The notes under the pieces: model-generated
Database searches by the model: none
Told to the model about the DNA's origin: nothing
The model's input: only the letters and a program-made list of their open reading frames with translations
Assembly: GCA_963718105.1 (NCBI GenBank)
Contig: OY970352.1
Coordinates: forward strand, 930,001 to 994,000
Length of the DNA stretch: 64,000 nucleotides
From: DASYKT01 sp963718105
GTDB taxonomy: Bacteria; Acidobacteriota; Blastocatellia; Pyrinomonadales; Pyrinomonadaceae
Direction: 5' to 3'
Position numbers and translations under genes: made by a program
In this document: in pieces, positions 1 to 7,660 of the stretch
Layout: the number at the start of each line of letters is the position of its first letter
How positions within the stretch are numbered: position 1 is the first letter of the stretch

Positions 1-244
1 CCATTTCGTCGATCTTGATGGCTTGTTTACTAAGGTCGATCAGCGCCTGGACGTAGTTTGAACCGCCTTCCATACCGCCGCCGCCTTCGTCGGCAGCGCG
101 GGCCGCGGCCGCGGCGTTTTCGCGAAAACTCTGGACCTTAAGATGGCAGGTTTTGATCTGCATCAAAATGGGTTCGACCACGGGGAGTAAACGGTTGGCT
201 TCATCAACCGTAAAAAGCTTGATATTTTCAGTCTTCTCGATCAT
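1..244 (-). CDS. DUF2203 family protein, C-terminus cut by window edge
   Basis: Only the first 81 codons lie in the window; the gene runs off the left edge. The ATG is read from the complement of 242-244. The start reads MIEKTENIKLFTVDEANRLL, and the FTxxEANxLLPxVxP pattern is typical of the DUF2203 family, small helical proteins of unknown function. A Gly-rich loop (EGGGGMEGG, about residues 54-62) follows a helix rich in Ala. The NYN nuclease gene upstream ends 6 bases before this start, so the two probably share a transcript. The family call is from memory of the N-terminal signature; function is unknown. Confidence 0.75.
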   Translation of the reverse strand, partial: MIEKTENIKLFTVDEANRLLPVVEPILMQIKTCHLKVQSFRENAAAAARAADEGGGGMEGGSNYVQALIDLSKQAIKIDEM

Positions 245-249
245 AACTA

Positions 250-969
250 CTATCCTTCGTCTCTTACACGCACCAGGTCATCGATCTCTTCCGTCTCGGT
301 TTTGGGGAACGCCGAAGGGGGAATGACTCCGCTAACTCCGTTGCCGTAATTTCCGTTTCGCTCGGGCTGCAGCAGCGACGGGTCCAGTATTTCCTCGGGG
401 GCGATGTAGGAAGGCACTACATCGTAACGGTCGCCCTGCAGGGCGTCTTTCTTGACCATGTGGGCGATCTCGCCCAGGTCGATAAAATAATCGGCCACGT
501 CGATCAGTTTCGGGGCGCTGTTCGAACGAAAACCGGCCACTTCCACGCGGCAGCCTTTATAGGCCACGGCATTTACGGCATAGACGAAATCTTCGTCGCC
601 TGAGACCAGCACCGCCGTGTCGTATTTGCCCGCCAGGCTGAGCATATCCACCGCGATCTCGACGTCCAGATTGGCTTTGCGCGTACCGTCGTAAAACGTT
701 TTAAGTTCTTTCTGCACGACGCGGAAACCGTTGCGGCGCATCCAGAGCAGAAAGCCCTGCTGGCGTTCCGCGCCGGCATCGACACCCGTGTAGAAAAAGG
801 CGCGCAAAAGCCGGCCGTCTCCCAACAGAACCCTTAAAAGCTTGTTGTAATCGATGTCAACATTGTGAAAGCGCGCGGCATGAAAGAGGTTGTTGCCGTC
901 TATAAAGACCGCTACGACTCCACGATTTCCAAATTGCCACGAGGTGGTATTACCAGGATCGAATTGCAT
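250..969 (-). CDS. NYN domain protein (LabA/DUF88-type putative RNase)
   Basis: 239 residues. The N-terminal two thirds carry the PIN-like NYN fold signature: FIDGNNLF with Asp24 at the end of the first strand, LDVEIAVDML around residues 101-110, and LVSGDEDF around 121-128. These acidic residues are the metal ligands expected in NYN/LabA-type nucleases, so catalysis looks intact. The C-terminal 60 residues are acidic and proline-rich with no recognised domain. No signal peptide, so cytoplasmic. It is followed after 6 bases by the DUF2203 gene in the same direction. The family is linked to RNA processing or decay; the actual substrate cannot be told from sequence. Confidence 0.85.
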   Translation of the reverse strand: MQFDPGNTTSWQFGNRGVVAVFIDGNNLFHAARFHNVDIDYNKLLRVLLGDGRLLRAFFYTGVDAGAERQQGFLLWMRRNGFRVVQKELKTFYDGTRKANLDVEIAVDMLSLAGKYDTAVLVSGDEDFVYAVNAVAYKGCRVEVAGFRSNSAPKLIDVADYFIDLGEIAHMVKKDALQGDRYDVVPSYIAPEEILDPSLLQPERNGNYGNGVSGVIPPSAFPKTETEEIDDLVRVRDEG

Positions 970-1144
970 TTATATGATACCTTCCGCAGTTCCGATATAT
1001 ATTTTAGATAGTCAATTAAATAAAAAATTCAAATATTAGATTTTTGATCTGATTATAGTCTGCGTTCAACAGGGCAAATTGGTCAAGCTAAAACGGTGCA
1101 TTTTTCGCAGAAACAACGATTTAACGTATAATCTGAAGCAGAAA

Positions 1145-2191
1145 ATGAGCGATAAACCTCCGACCGCGGAAGAGCGGCTAAAAGGCCTGCCGGTGACGGC
1201 GGAAACGCCCGGTTTCAAGCCGGAAGAGATGTCCGTTTGTGAAAAATGCGCCCGCCCGAACCCTCCGACCCGCGCTAAATGTTTTTACTGCGGCGAGCCT
1301 TTAAAGATAGCTGAAGGCAGGGAGGATCTGGTCGCGCCCAACCTTAGGCCTATGGAGGCCTGGGAAAAAGGCTTCAATATCATTTTTAACGGCGCGGTTT
1401 TTGCTGCAGAAAATATACGCGAAAATATCCGGGCGGCGGCGACGTTGTTACGGCGTGAGCCGGACGAAATAAAGAGCATCTTTGAAAAGCAGCGGCCGCT
1501 GCCGCTGGCGAGGGCTGAATCTCTAACGGAGGCCGAGCTGATTCAGCAAAGGCTGGCCGGCGCCGGGATCGGCTCGTTTATCTGGCCCGATGAAGAGGCC
1601 GCGATCGATCAGCCGACCCGCCGTCTGCGGGGCCTGGAGATCACGGGGGACACGATAACTTTCCTTGCATTTAATAAGGGCGCCCAGGGTAATAACGGCG
1701 AATCACCGACTTTTCAATGGAGCGAATTGGCCTTGATCGTACAGGGAAGTTTATTTGAGAAAAAAATCTCTTCCATCGAAAAACGCAAGAAGAACGAAGA
1801 AAAGCAGGTGACGGAATCGACGGAGACCAGCCATGATGAGCCGGTGCTCGACCTTTACACTTCGGGTGACAATATCGGCTGGCGCGTTTTGACCAAAGGA
1901 TTTGATTTTTCCTGTCTCGGCCCGCTGAAGGGAATGCTCGCGGTCGAAAATATTAAAAAGCTGGCGGTATCGATAAAAGAACACGCGCCTCAAACAGTCG
2001 TAGACGACAGCTATATAAAGCTTCGCGGGGCGCTCGGCAAGGTGTGGGAAAACGAACACAAAATGGCTTCGCACAAATGGGAACGCGAAAGCATGGGCAA
2101 GTTTCATTTCGATAATGTGACGGCGGTAGATAACATCACGCAGTTCACCCGGTACTCGCGGCTGCAGTGGCGGTTGTTGAAAGAAAAATAA
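1145..2191 (+). CDS. Zinc-ribbon protein of unknown function, upstream of rlmB
   Basis: 348 residues from the ATG at 1145. An in-frame TTG at 1079 would add 22 basic residues, but that segment looks unlike a protein start. Cys32, Cys35, Cys46 and Cys49 form a CxxC-x10-CxxC zinc ribbon (CEKCARPNP, then CFYCGEPL). The remaining 300 residues are mixed alpha/beta with a charged KKNEEKQ linker and no domain I recognise. There is no signal peptide or membrane segment. The stop is one base before the rlmB start, so the two genes are translationally coupled. A role linked to RNA modification is a guess from position only. Confidence 0.75.
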   Translation: MSDKPPTAEERLKGLPVTAETPGFKPEEMSVCEKCARPNPPTRAKCFYCGEPLKIAEGREDLVAPNLRPMEAWEKGFNIIFNGAVFAAENIRENIRAAATLLRREPDEIKSIFEKQRPLPLARAESLTEAELIQQRLAGAGIGSFIWPDEEAAIDQPTRRLRGLEITGDTITFLAFNKGAQGNNGESPTFQWSELALIVQGSLFEKKISSIEKRKKNEEKQVTESTETSHDEPVLDLYTSGDNIGWRVLTKGFDFSCLGPLKGMLAVENIKKLAVSIKEHAPQTVVDDSYIKLRGALGKVWENEHKMASHKWERESMGKFHFDNVTAVDNITQFTRYSRLQWRLLKEK

Positions 2192-2192
2192 A

Positions 2193-2978
2193 ATGACAGG
2201 TGCGGGAAAAATATACGGTGTCGCTCCGGTGCTGGAAGCGCTCAGCGCGGGAAAAGGGCGTGTGCAAAAAGTTATTGCCGCCGACGGGGTGTCTCACTCA
2301 CGGTTTTTAGAAATTGAGAAAGCGGCCCGCGCGCAAAATATTCCGCTGCAAAAAGTTTCCCGCAAAGCTTTATCGCGCTATGTCGAAGACGATGCGAACC
2401 ACCAGGGAGTGGTGGCTTTTGTGGCACCAATCGGTGGGGACGGAGGGGCCGCCGGGGCGGGATATGCCAAGGCGGATGATCTGCTGGAAGAAATTTCGGC
2501 AAAAGTTTTAACTGATGAAAAACCTCTCGTCGTTGTTCTCGACGGGGTTGAAGATCCGCGGAATCTGGGCGCGGTACTGCGTACGGTGGAATGCAGCGGC
2601 GCCGACGGGGTTTTTATTCCCGATCGCCGCGCCGTTGGGCTGACGGATGTAGTGGCCAAAGCCTCTGCCGGGGCGAGCGAGCACGTAAAAGTCGCGCAGG
2701 TCACGAATATCAACCGTTTGATCGAGGACTTAAAATCGCGCAATATCTGGGTGGTTGGAACCAGCGCTGATGCTAAAATGGACTATACTGAGTGGGATTG
2801 GACAAGCGCCTCGGCGCTGGTGATGGGCGGCGAAGGAAAAGGGCTGCATCGCCTGGTGGCGGAAAATTGCGACGTGCTGGTAAAAATTCCTTTGCTGGGA
2901 AAGATAGAATCTTTGAACGTCTCGGTCGCCGCCGGCGTAGTGTTATATGAAGCGGTGAGACAAAGAAGAAGTGAATAG
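2193..2978 (+). CDS. rlmB: TrmH-family 23S rRNA (guanosine-2'-O-)-methyltransferase, RlmB-like
   Basis: 261 residues. An N-terminal substrate-binding domain (GKIYGVAPVLEAL, then a KVSRKALSRYV stretch and NHQGVVAFV) precedes the SPOUT domain. Its three motifs are all present: LDGVEDPRNLGAVLRT near 112-127, VMGGEGKGLHRL near 210-221, and IPLLGKIESLNVSVAAGV near 231-248. This order and length match RlmB, which methylates the 2'-hydroxyl of a conserved guanosine in the 23S rRNA peptidyl-transferase loop using S-adenosylmethionine. The enzyme acts as a knotted dimer. Specificity versus other TrmH-family members is inferred from overall similarity. It follows the zinc-ribbon gene with one base between. 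Confidence 0.9.
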   Translation: MTGAGKIYGVAPVLEALSAGKGRVQKVIAADGVSHSRFLEIEKAARAQNIPLQKVSRKALSRYVEDDANHQGVVAFVAPIGGDGGAAGAGYAKADDLLEEISAKVLTDEKPLVVVLDGVEDPRNLGAVLRTVECSGADGVFIPDRRAVGLTDVVAKASAGASEHVKVAQVTNINRLIEDLKSRNIWVVGTSADAKMDYTEWDWTSASALVMGGEGKGLHRLVAENCDVLVKIPLLGKIESLNVSVAAGVVLYEAVRQRRSE

Positions 2979-3051
2979 TGATTAGTGATTAATTAAGATA
3001 AAACATTTGGTGTTAGTCACTAACCGTTATTAGTTATCAGTTAAAAGACTT

Positions 3052-3618
3052 ATGTTTTGTCAAAAATGCGGAACACAAAATCCTGATGACGGCAGATTTT
3101 GCCGGAGCTGCGGCGTTGACCTGGGAAATTCCATAACGCAGGCCGCCGGCCATGCTTCCAACACTTACGTCGACCACCGGGGACGGGTACGCTCGAACGA
3201 TCCGAACGATATTTGGAGCAACGGCATTCGCAATATAATCATGGGCGTGGGTTTTTTTATCCTCTCGATGACGCTGCTTTTTACCCAGGTAGCTAAAGGG
3301 GACAGGTGGTGGTGGGCGATGCTTATTCCGGCTTTCTCACTGCTGGCGACAGGGATCTCACAGGCGGCAAAAGTAAAAAGAATAGATAAGCAGAAGGCGG
3401 CCCAGCCTTATCAACAAACCCAATTCGGACCGGCCCAGCCGAATGCGTCACTGCCTCCGACACAGGCGACCCAGACCAGCTATGTGCAGCCTTCAGGCAG
3501 GTCAATTTATGACACTGGTGAATTCGACACCCGCCCGCCGAGCGTGACCGAAGGCACGACCCGGCACCTCGAGATAAACAAAGAAGGCGAAACAATGACG
3601 CTGCCGAAGAAGGATTAG
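3052..3618 (+). CDS. Zinc-ribbon membrane protein
   Basis: 188 residues. It starts with a zinc ribbon, Cys3/Cys6 and Cys17/Cys20 (MFCQKCGTQN, then FCRSCGVDL). Two hydrophobic helices follow, about residues 60-78 and 90-107, joined by a short loop. The C-terminal half is Gln/Pro/Thr-rich and probably disordered. This layout is common in small bacterial envelope-associated zinc-ribbon proteins of unknown role. The 73-base gap from rlmB holds a weak inverted AT-rich repeat, and a GC-rich repeat follows the stop, so it is probably transcribed with, or just after, rlmB. Confidence 0.75.
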   Translation: MFCQKCGTQNPDDGRFCRSCGVDLGNSITQAAGHASNTYVDHRGRVRSNDPNDIWSNGIRNIIMGVGFFILSMTLLFTQVAKGDRWWWAMLIPAFSLLATGISQAAKVKRIDKQKAAQPYQQTQFGPAQPNASLPPTQATQTSYVQPSGRSIYDTGEFDTRPPSVTEGTTRHLEINKEGETMTLPKKD

Positions 3619-3622
3619 TTTT

Positions 3623-3674
3623 TGTAGCGCCGCCGTCTCGGCGGCTGTCCTGACGGCGGGACGCCGGCGCTACA
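3623..3674. repeat. Intergenic palindromic repeat, TAGCGC/TCY type
   Basis: Outer arms TGTAGCGCCG and CGGCGCTACA pair perfectly. Inside the left arm CGCCG-TCT-CGGCG is itself a hairpin, and on the opposite strand CGGCG-TCC-CGCCG is another. It sits in the 58 bases between convergent genes (zinc-ribbon protein and SDR), where it may also act as a bidirectional terminator, although no T-run follows it. Confidence 0.8.
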
Positions 3675-3676
3675 CA

Positions 3677-4516
3677 TCACTTCTTCATCATCGCTTCCAG
3701 CTTTCCGCCGGAGAGGTGGTTCATCACTGAAAAATATTTTCTCGGAAACCAGCGCTGAATTTTGTCGATCTGTTTTGCATCGGAGCCCACGAGAATTCGC
3801 GGGTTTTTATTTTTGATCCCGGTGACGATAATTTCCGCCGCCTGATCAGCCGTGGTGGGCGAGGCCTTGTCGAAAAATTTCCTGACCAGTTTTTTGTCTT
3901 CGTCCGTGGCATTTTCGCCAATGCGGCTGTCGTTGCAGATATTGGTTTTAATGCCGCCCGGGTGAACTGACGAGATCAGCACGTTAGACCCTTCGAGCTC
4001 GTGCCGGAGGCTTTCGGTAAAACCGCGCACGGCAAATTTGCTGGCGCAATAAGCCGATTGGCCCGGCGGCGCGATGATCCCGAAAATGCTTGAGATATTG
4101 ACGATGTGGCCTTGTTGCTGTTCACGCAGGATCGGCAGAAAAACTTTTGTGCCGTAGACCGTGCCCCAGAAATTTACTCCCATCAGCCACTCGATGTCTT
4201 CAAACGAAAGTTCTTCGACGTTTCCGATCAGCGCGACCCCGGCATTATTTATCAAGTGCGTCACGCGGCCGTGTTTGGCCAGAGACCCATTCGCCAATTT
4301 CTGAATTTGATCCAATTTTGAAACATCGACGATGTGCGCGGAAACCGGAACGCCTGTTTTTTCGACCATCGCCAGGGTCTCTTGTAACCCGGCTTCATTG
4401 ACATCGGCGATCGCAATTCCCGCGATCTTTTCCGCCGCCAGCCGCAATGCCAAAGCGCGGCCGATTCCCGAAGCCGCGCCCGTCACCACCGCGACACTGT
4501 TTTTATCTAAGCTCAT
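3677..4516 (-). CDS. Short-chain dehydrogenase/reductase (SDR family)
   Basis: 279 residues from the ATG complementing 4514-4516. An upstream in-frame ATG at 4534 falls inside a repeat and is disfavoured. Classical SDR motifs are complete: TGAASGIG at 12-19 for the dinucleotide, INNAG at 89-93, Asn115, Ser142/143 and YCASK with Tyr156 and Lys160 as catalytic residues. An Ala-Asp pair after the second strand (IADVN) suggests NAD(H) preference, by family rule. The C-terminal 60 residues resemble acyl-handling SDRs with a short basic tail. Substrate is unknown. No signal peptide. It lies convergent to the zinc-ribbon gene and follows ppdK across a 105-base repeat. Confidence 0.88.
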   Translation of the reverse strand: MSLDKNSVAVVTGAASGIGRALALRLAAEKIAGIAIADVNEAGLQETLAMVEKTGVPVSAHIVDVSKLDQIQKLANGSLAKHGRVTHLINNAGVALIGNVEELSFEDIEWLMGVNFWGTVYGTKVFLPILREQQQGHIVNISSIFGIIAPPGQSAYCASKFAVRGFTESLRHELEGSNVLISSVHPGGIKTNICNDSRIGENATDEDKKLVRKFFDKASPTTADQAAEIIVTGIKNKNPRILVGSDAKQIDKIQRWFPRKYFSVMNHLSGGKLEAMMKK

Positions 4517-4521
4517 AATAT

Positions 4522-4618
4522 GGAGCGCGGGCATCCTGCCCGCAAAAGTAGCGCCGCCGTCCCGGCGGCTGTCCTGGCGGCGTCTCGCCGGCAGAATGCC
4601 GAATGAATTCGGCGCTCC
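4522..4618. repeat. Composite intergenic palindromic repeat (four hairpin units)
   Basis: Reads as a mosaic: GGAGCG then CGGGCA-TCC-TGCCCG; TAGCG then CCGCCG-TCC-CGGCGG; GGCG-TCT-CGCC; and at the right end CCGAAT-GA-ATTCGG followed by CGCTCC. The outermost GGAGCGC and GCGCTCC pair. The same right-end unit recurs near 63366. It fills the gap between ppdK and the SDR gene, both on the minus strand. Confidence 0.85.
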
Positions 4619-4621
4619 GGG

Positions 4622-7312
4622 CTACGCTTCCAACTGTGCGTGCGCCGCCGACAGACGCGCGATCGGCACGCGGAAGGGCGAGCAACTGACATAATCCAGC
4701 CCGAGCGAATCGAAAAATTCCACCGAGCGCGGATCGCCGCCGTGTTCGCCGCAAACGCCGATCTTCAAATTCGGATTTACCGAGCGGCCTTTTTCCACCG
4801 CGATCTTTATCAACTGGCCGACGCCTTCGCGGTCGAGCGTCTGGAAAGGATCGTCGGGATAAATTTTCTTTTCCACATAAAGCGGCAAAAATCTCCCCGA
4901 ATCGTCGCGGCTTAATCCGAACGTCGTCTGCGTCAGGTCGTTGGTGCCGAACGAGAAAAATTCCGCGTGCTCCGCGATCTTATCGGCGACCAGCGCGGCG
5001 CGCGGCAGTTCGATCATAGTGCCGACCATATAATTAAGCTCAAAGCCGAATTCACCCATCACCTGTTTGGCGAGCTCGCGCACCAGCTTTGCCTGATCGC
5101 GGAATTCCTCCGGCGTAGATACCAGCGGGATCATTACTTCCGGCAGCACCTGCAGCCCTTCGCTTTGCACCTGACAGGCGGCTTCAAAGATCGCGCGCAC
5201 CTGCATCCGGGTAACTTCGGGCACGAGGATCCCGAGGCGGCAGCCGCGCAGTCCAAGCATCGGATTTGCCTCCGAGAGATGCTCGACGCGGCGCAGCAAT
5301 TTACGTTTTTCCGCGATCTCATCCAGCAGGATGTCCATCTCTTTCGGGCTGGCCTTGCGTGAGTTGAATTTCAGCTCCGTCAGCTCTTCCATCAGCTCCG
5401 CGTGGCTGGGCAGAAATTCGTGAAGCGGCGGATCGAGCAAACGAATGGTAACGGGCAAGTCTTTCATCGCGCGGAAAATTTCCACAAAATCCTGCCGTTG
5501 GAAAGGAAGCAGTTTCGCCAAGGCTTTTTCGCGTTCGCCCAAACCGCCGGCGAGGATCATCTCGCGCATTACCTTCAGGCGGTCTTCGCCAAAGAACATG
5601 TGCTCGGTACGGCAGAGGCCGATGCCTTCCGCGCCGTAATTTCGCGCGACGGTAGAATCGTGACCGGTGTCAGCGTTGGCGCGCACTTTCATTTTTCGCG
5701 AACCGTCGGCCCACGACATCACCAGGCGAAAATCGTCGTCAAGTTTCGGCTGGACGGTCGGCACCTGACCGAGAAAAACGCGCCCGGTCGAACCGTCTAC
5801 CGTGATCCACTCGCCGCGCGGGATAGTGGTGTCGCCGACGGAAAATTCGTTATGCCCGTAATTGATGTTGAGCGCCGTCGCGCCCGCCACGCAGGGTTTG
5901 CCCATGCCGCGCGCGACCACGGCCGCGTGGCTGGTCATCCCGCCGCGCTGGGTCAAAATGGCTTCGGCGGCGACCATCCCGTGAAAATCATCGGGGCTGG
6001 TTTCGCGCCGCACGAGAATTATTTTTTCGCCCTGCTTGGCAAATTCTTCGGCCTCATCGGGATCGAAAACGACACGTCCCTGCGCCGCGCCTGGGCTGGC
6101 CGGAAGCCCGGTTGCAAGCGCCGTCACTTCGGCCGCCGGGTCGATCATCGGGTGCAGTAGCTGATCGAGCTGATCCGGCGACACACGCTGCAGCGCCGTC
6201 TGCTGGTCGATCAAACCTTCGCCAAACATCGCCACCGCGATCTTTACCGCCGCCGCGCCGGTGCGTTTTCCGCTGCGCGTCTGCAGCATAAAAAGTTTTT
6301 CGTTTTCAATGGTGAACTCGATGTCCTGCATATCGCGGTAATGTTTTTCCAGCCGCAGGGTGATATCGGAAAGCTGCTCGAAAACTTCCGGCAACTGCGT
6401 TTGCAGATGCGAGATGGGATTGGGCGTGCGCGTTCCCGCTACCACGTCTTCGCCCTGGGCGTTGAGCAGGTATTCGCCATACAAGATCTGTTCGCCCGTC
6501 GAAGGGTTGCGCGTAAAGCAAACGCCGGTGCCGCTGGTTTCGCCCATGTTGCCAAAAACCATCGCCTGGATATTTACCGCCGTGCCCAGGTCTTCGGAAA
6601 TGCGGTTAACGCGGCGATAATCGATCGCGCGTTTTCCCATCCACGAATCGAACACCGCGGCAATCGCCATTCTTAATTGCTCTTCCGTGTTTTCCGGAAA
6701 GTGCCCGTATTCTTCGGCAAAGACGATGCGCTTATAGGCGGCGACGATCTCTTTTAATTCATCGACGGTCAGATCGGAATCGAGTTTGTCTCCGTTTTTG
6801 TAACGCTCCAGCACGCGCTCGAATTTTTCATGTTCCACGTCGAGCACGATCTGGCTGAACATCGAAATAAAACGGCGGTAGGCGTCCCAGGCAAAGCGTT
6901 CGTTACCGGTTTGCTTGGCCAGGCCCTCGACGGTTGAATCGTTCAAACCGAGATTGAGCACGGTGTCCATCATTCCGGGCATCGAAACCGGCGAACCGGA
7001 GCGCACGGAAACCAGCAGCGGGTTTTCCGCGTCGCCAAATTTTTTACCGAGCTTGGATTCGACCGCGGACAGCTTCGTCAATACCTGCGTCCACATTTCA
7101 TCAGGAAAAGCTTTCTCGCTCTGGTGATATTCTTTACAGCACTCCGTGGTGACGATAAATCCCGGAGGGACGGGCAGCCCGAAGCCGGTCATCTGCGCCA
7201 GGGCCGCGCCTTTGCCGCCGAGTAAAAGCTTGCCCGCTTTGATGTCGGTCCCGGTCCATTCCTCGAAAAGATACGTCCAGGTCTTTTCCGCCGCCGCTTT
7301 GGTCGATTCCAT
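4622..7312 (-). CDS. ppdK: Pyruvate, phosphate dikinase
   Basis: 896 residues, close to the usual length of about 880. It interconverts pyruvate, ATP and phosphate with PEP, AMP and pyrophosphate. The N-terminal ATP-grasp part begins LLGGKGAALAQM and has SVRSGSPVSMPGMMDTVLNLG, a hallmark of PPDK. The swivelling domain has the phosphohistidine loop LTQRGGMTSHAAVVARG (His near residue 463). The C-terminal PEP/pyruvate barrel has GLCRTEHMFF, GTNDLTQ and the catalytic Cys in GVCGEHGGDP. All key residues appear intact. A GGAG lies a few bases before the ATG. Upstream is a 348-base gap with its own repeats. In heterotrophs the enzyme can run in either glycolytic or gluconeogenic direction; which one is not visible here. 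Confidence 0.96.
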   Translation of the reverse strand: MESTKAAAEKTWTYLFEEWTGTDIKAGKLLLGGKGAALAQMTGFGLPVPPGFIVTTECCKEYHQSEKAFPDEMWTQVLTKLSAVESKLGKKFGDAENPLLVSVRSGSPVSMPGMMDTVLNLGLNDSTVEGLAKQTGNERFAWDAYRRFISMFSQIVLDVEHEKFERVLERYKNGDKLDSDLTVDELKEIVAAYKRIVFAEEYGHFPENTEEQLRMAIAAVFDSWMGKRAIDYRRVNRISEDLGTAVNIQAMVFGNMGETSGTGVCFTRNPSTGEQILYGEYLLNAQGEDVVAGTRTPNPISHLQTQLPEVFEQLSDITLRLEKHYRDMQDIEFTIENEKLFMLQTRSGKRTGAAAVKIAVAMFGEGLIDQQTALQRVSPDQLDQLLHPMIDPAAEVTALATGLPASPGAAQGRVVFDPDEAEEFAKQGEKIILVRRETSPDDFHGMVAAEAILTQRGGMTSHAAVVARGMGKPCVAGATALNINYGHNEFSVGDTTIPRGEWITVDGSTGRVFLGQVPTVQPKLDDDFRLVMSWADGSRKMKVRANADTGHDSTVARNYGAEGIGLCRTEHMFFGEDRLKVMREMILAGGLGEREKALAKLLPFQRQDFVEIFRAMKDLPVTIRLLDPPLHEFLPSHAELMEELTELKFNSRKASPKEMDILLDEIAEKRKLLRRVEHLSEANPMLGLRGCRLGILVPEVTRMQVRAIFEAACQVQSEGLQVLPEVMIPLVSTPEEFRDQAKLVRELAKQVMGEFGFELNYMVGTMIELPRAALVADKIAEHAEFFSFGTNDLTQTTFGLSRDDSGRFLPLYVEKKIYPDDPFQTLDREGVGQLIKIAVEKGRSVNPNLKIGVCGEHGGDPRSVEFFDSLGLDYVSCSPFRVPIARLSAAHAQLEA

Positions 7313-7660
7313 ACTTAAAAACTCCGATAAATAAAGTAAATAAAGGCATTCCCAGCTTCTAAATACTGCTAAAGCCTTGATTTATTCCAGATTAATAGCT
7401 TAACTAAGATGTAACAGTATAGTGTTTTTCGATTTAATAAACTAGATTAAACCCTATGAAAATAGTGTACTAAGATGAGAATTGCGGCAGATTTTTTGCG
7501 CTGAAGGCGCGGCGGAAATTAGCCGGTGGTGAAAGCCACCGGAATGAATGACACAAATTTATTTCCAGCGCTCCTTCAGAGCGCGGCTTATTAAGAGTCG
7601 CATAGCCCGCCGCTTTCGCAGCGGGCTAATGTCCGATGTGCCTCCGGCACTAAACTAATT
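7313..7660. repeat. Intergenic region with hairpin repeats between ppdK and aroDE
   Basis: Divergent genes flank this gap. The first 170 bases (7313-7485) are AT-rich and should hold the ppdK promoter. The rest is a cluster of short palindromes: CCGGTGGTGAAAGCCACCGG at 7523-7542, a GCGCTCC/GGAGCGC-like piece near 7568-7585, and TAGCCCGC...GCGGGCTA at 7603-7628. The loops are GAAA or TTCG type, which stabilise RNA hairpins. A related cluster lies at 22034-22226. No coding sequence is seen. Confidence 0.7.
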
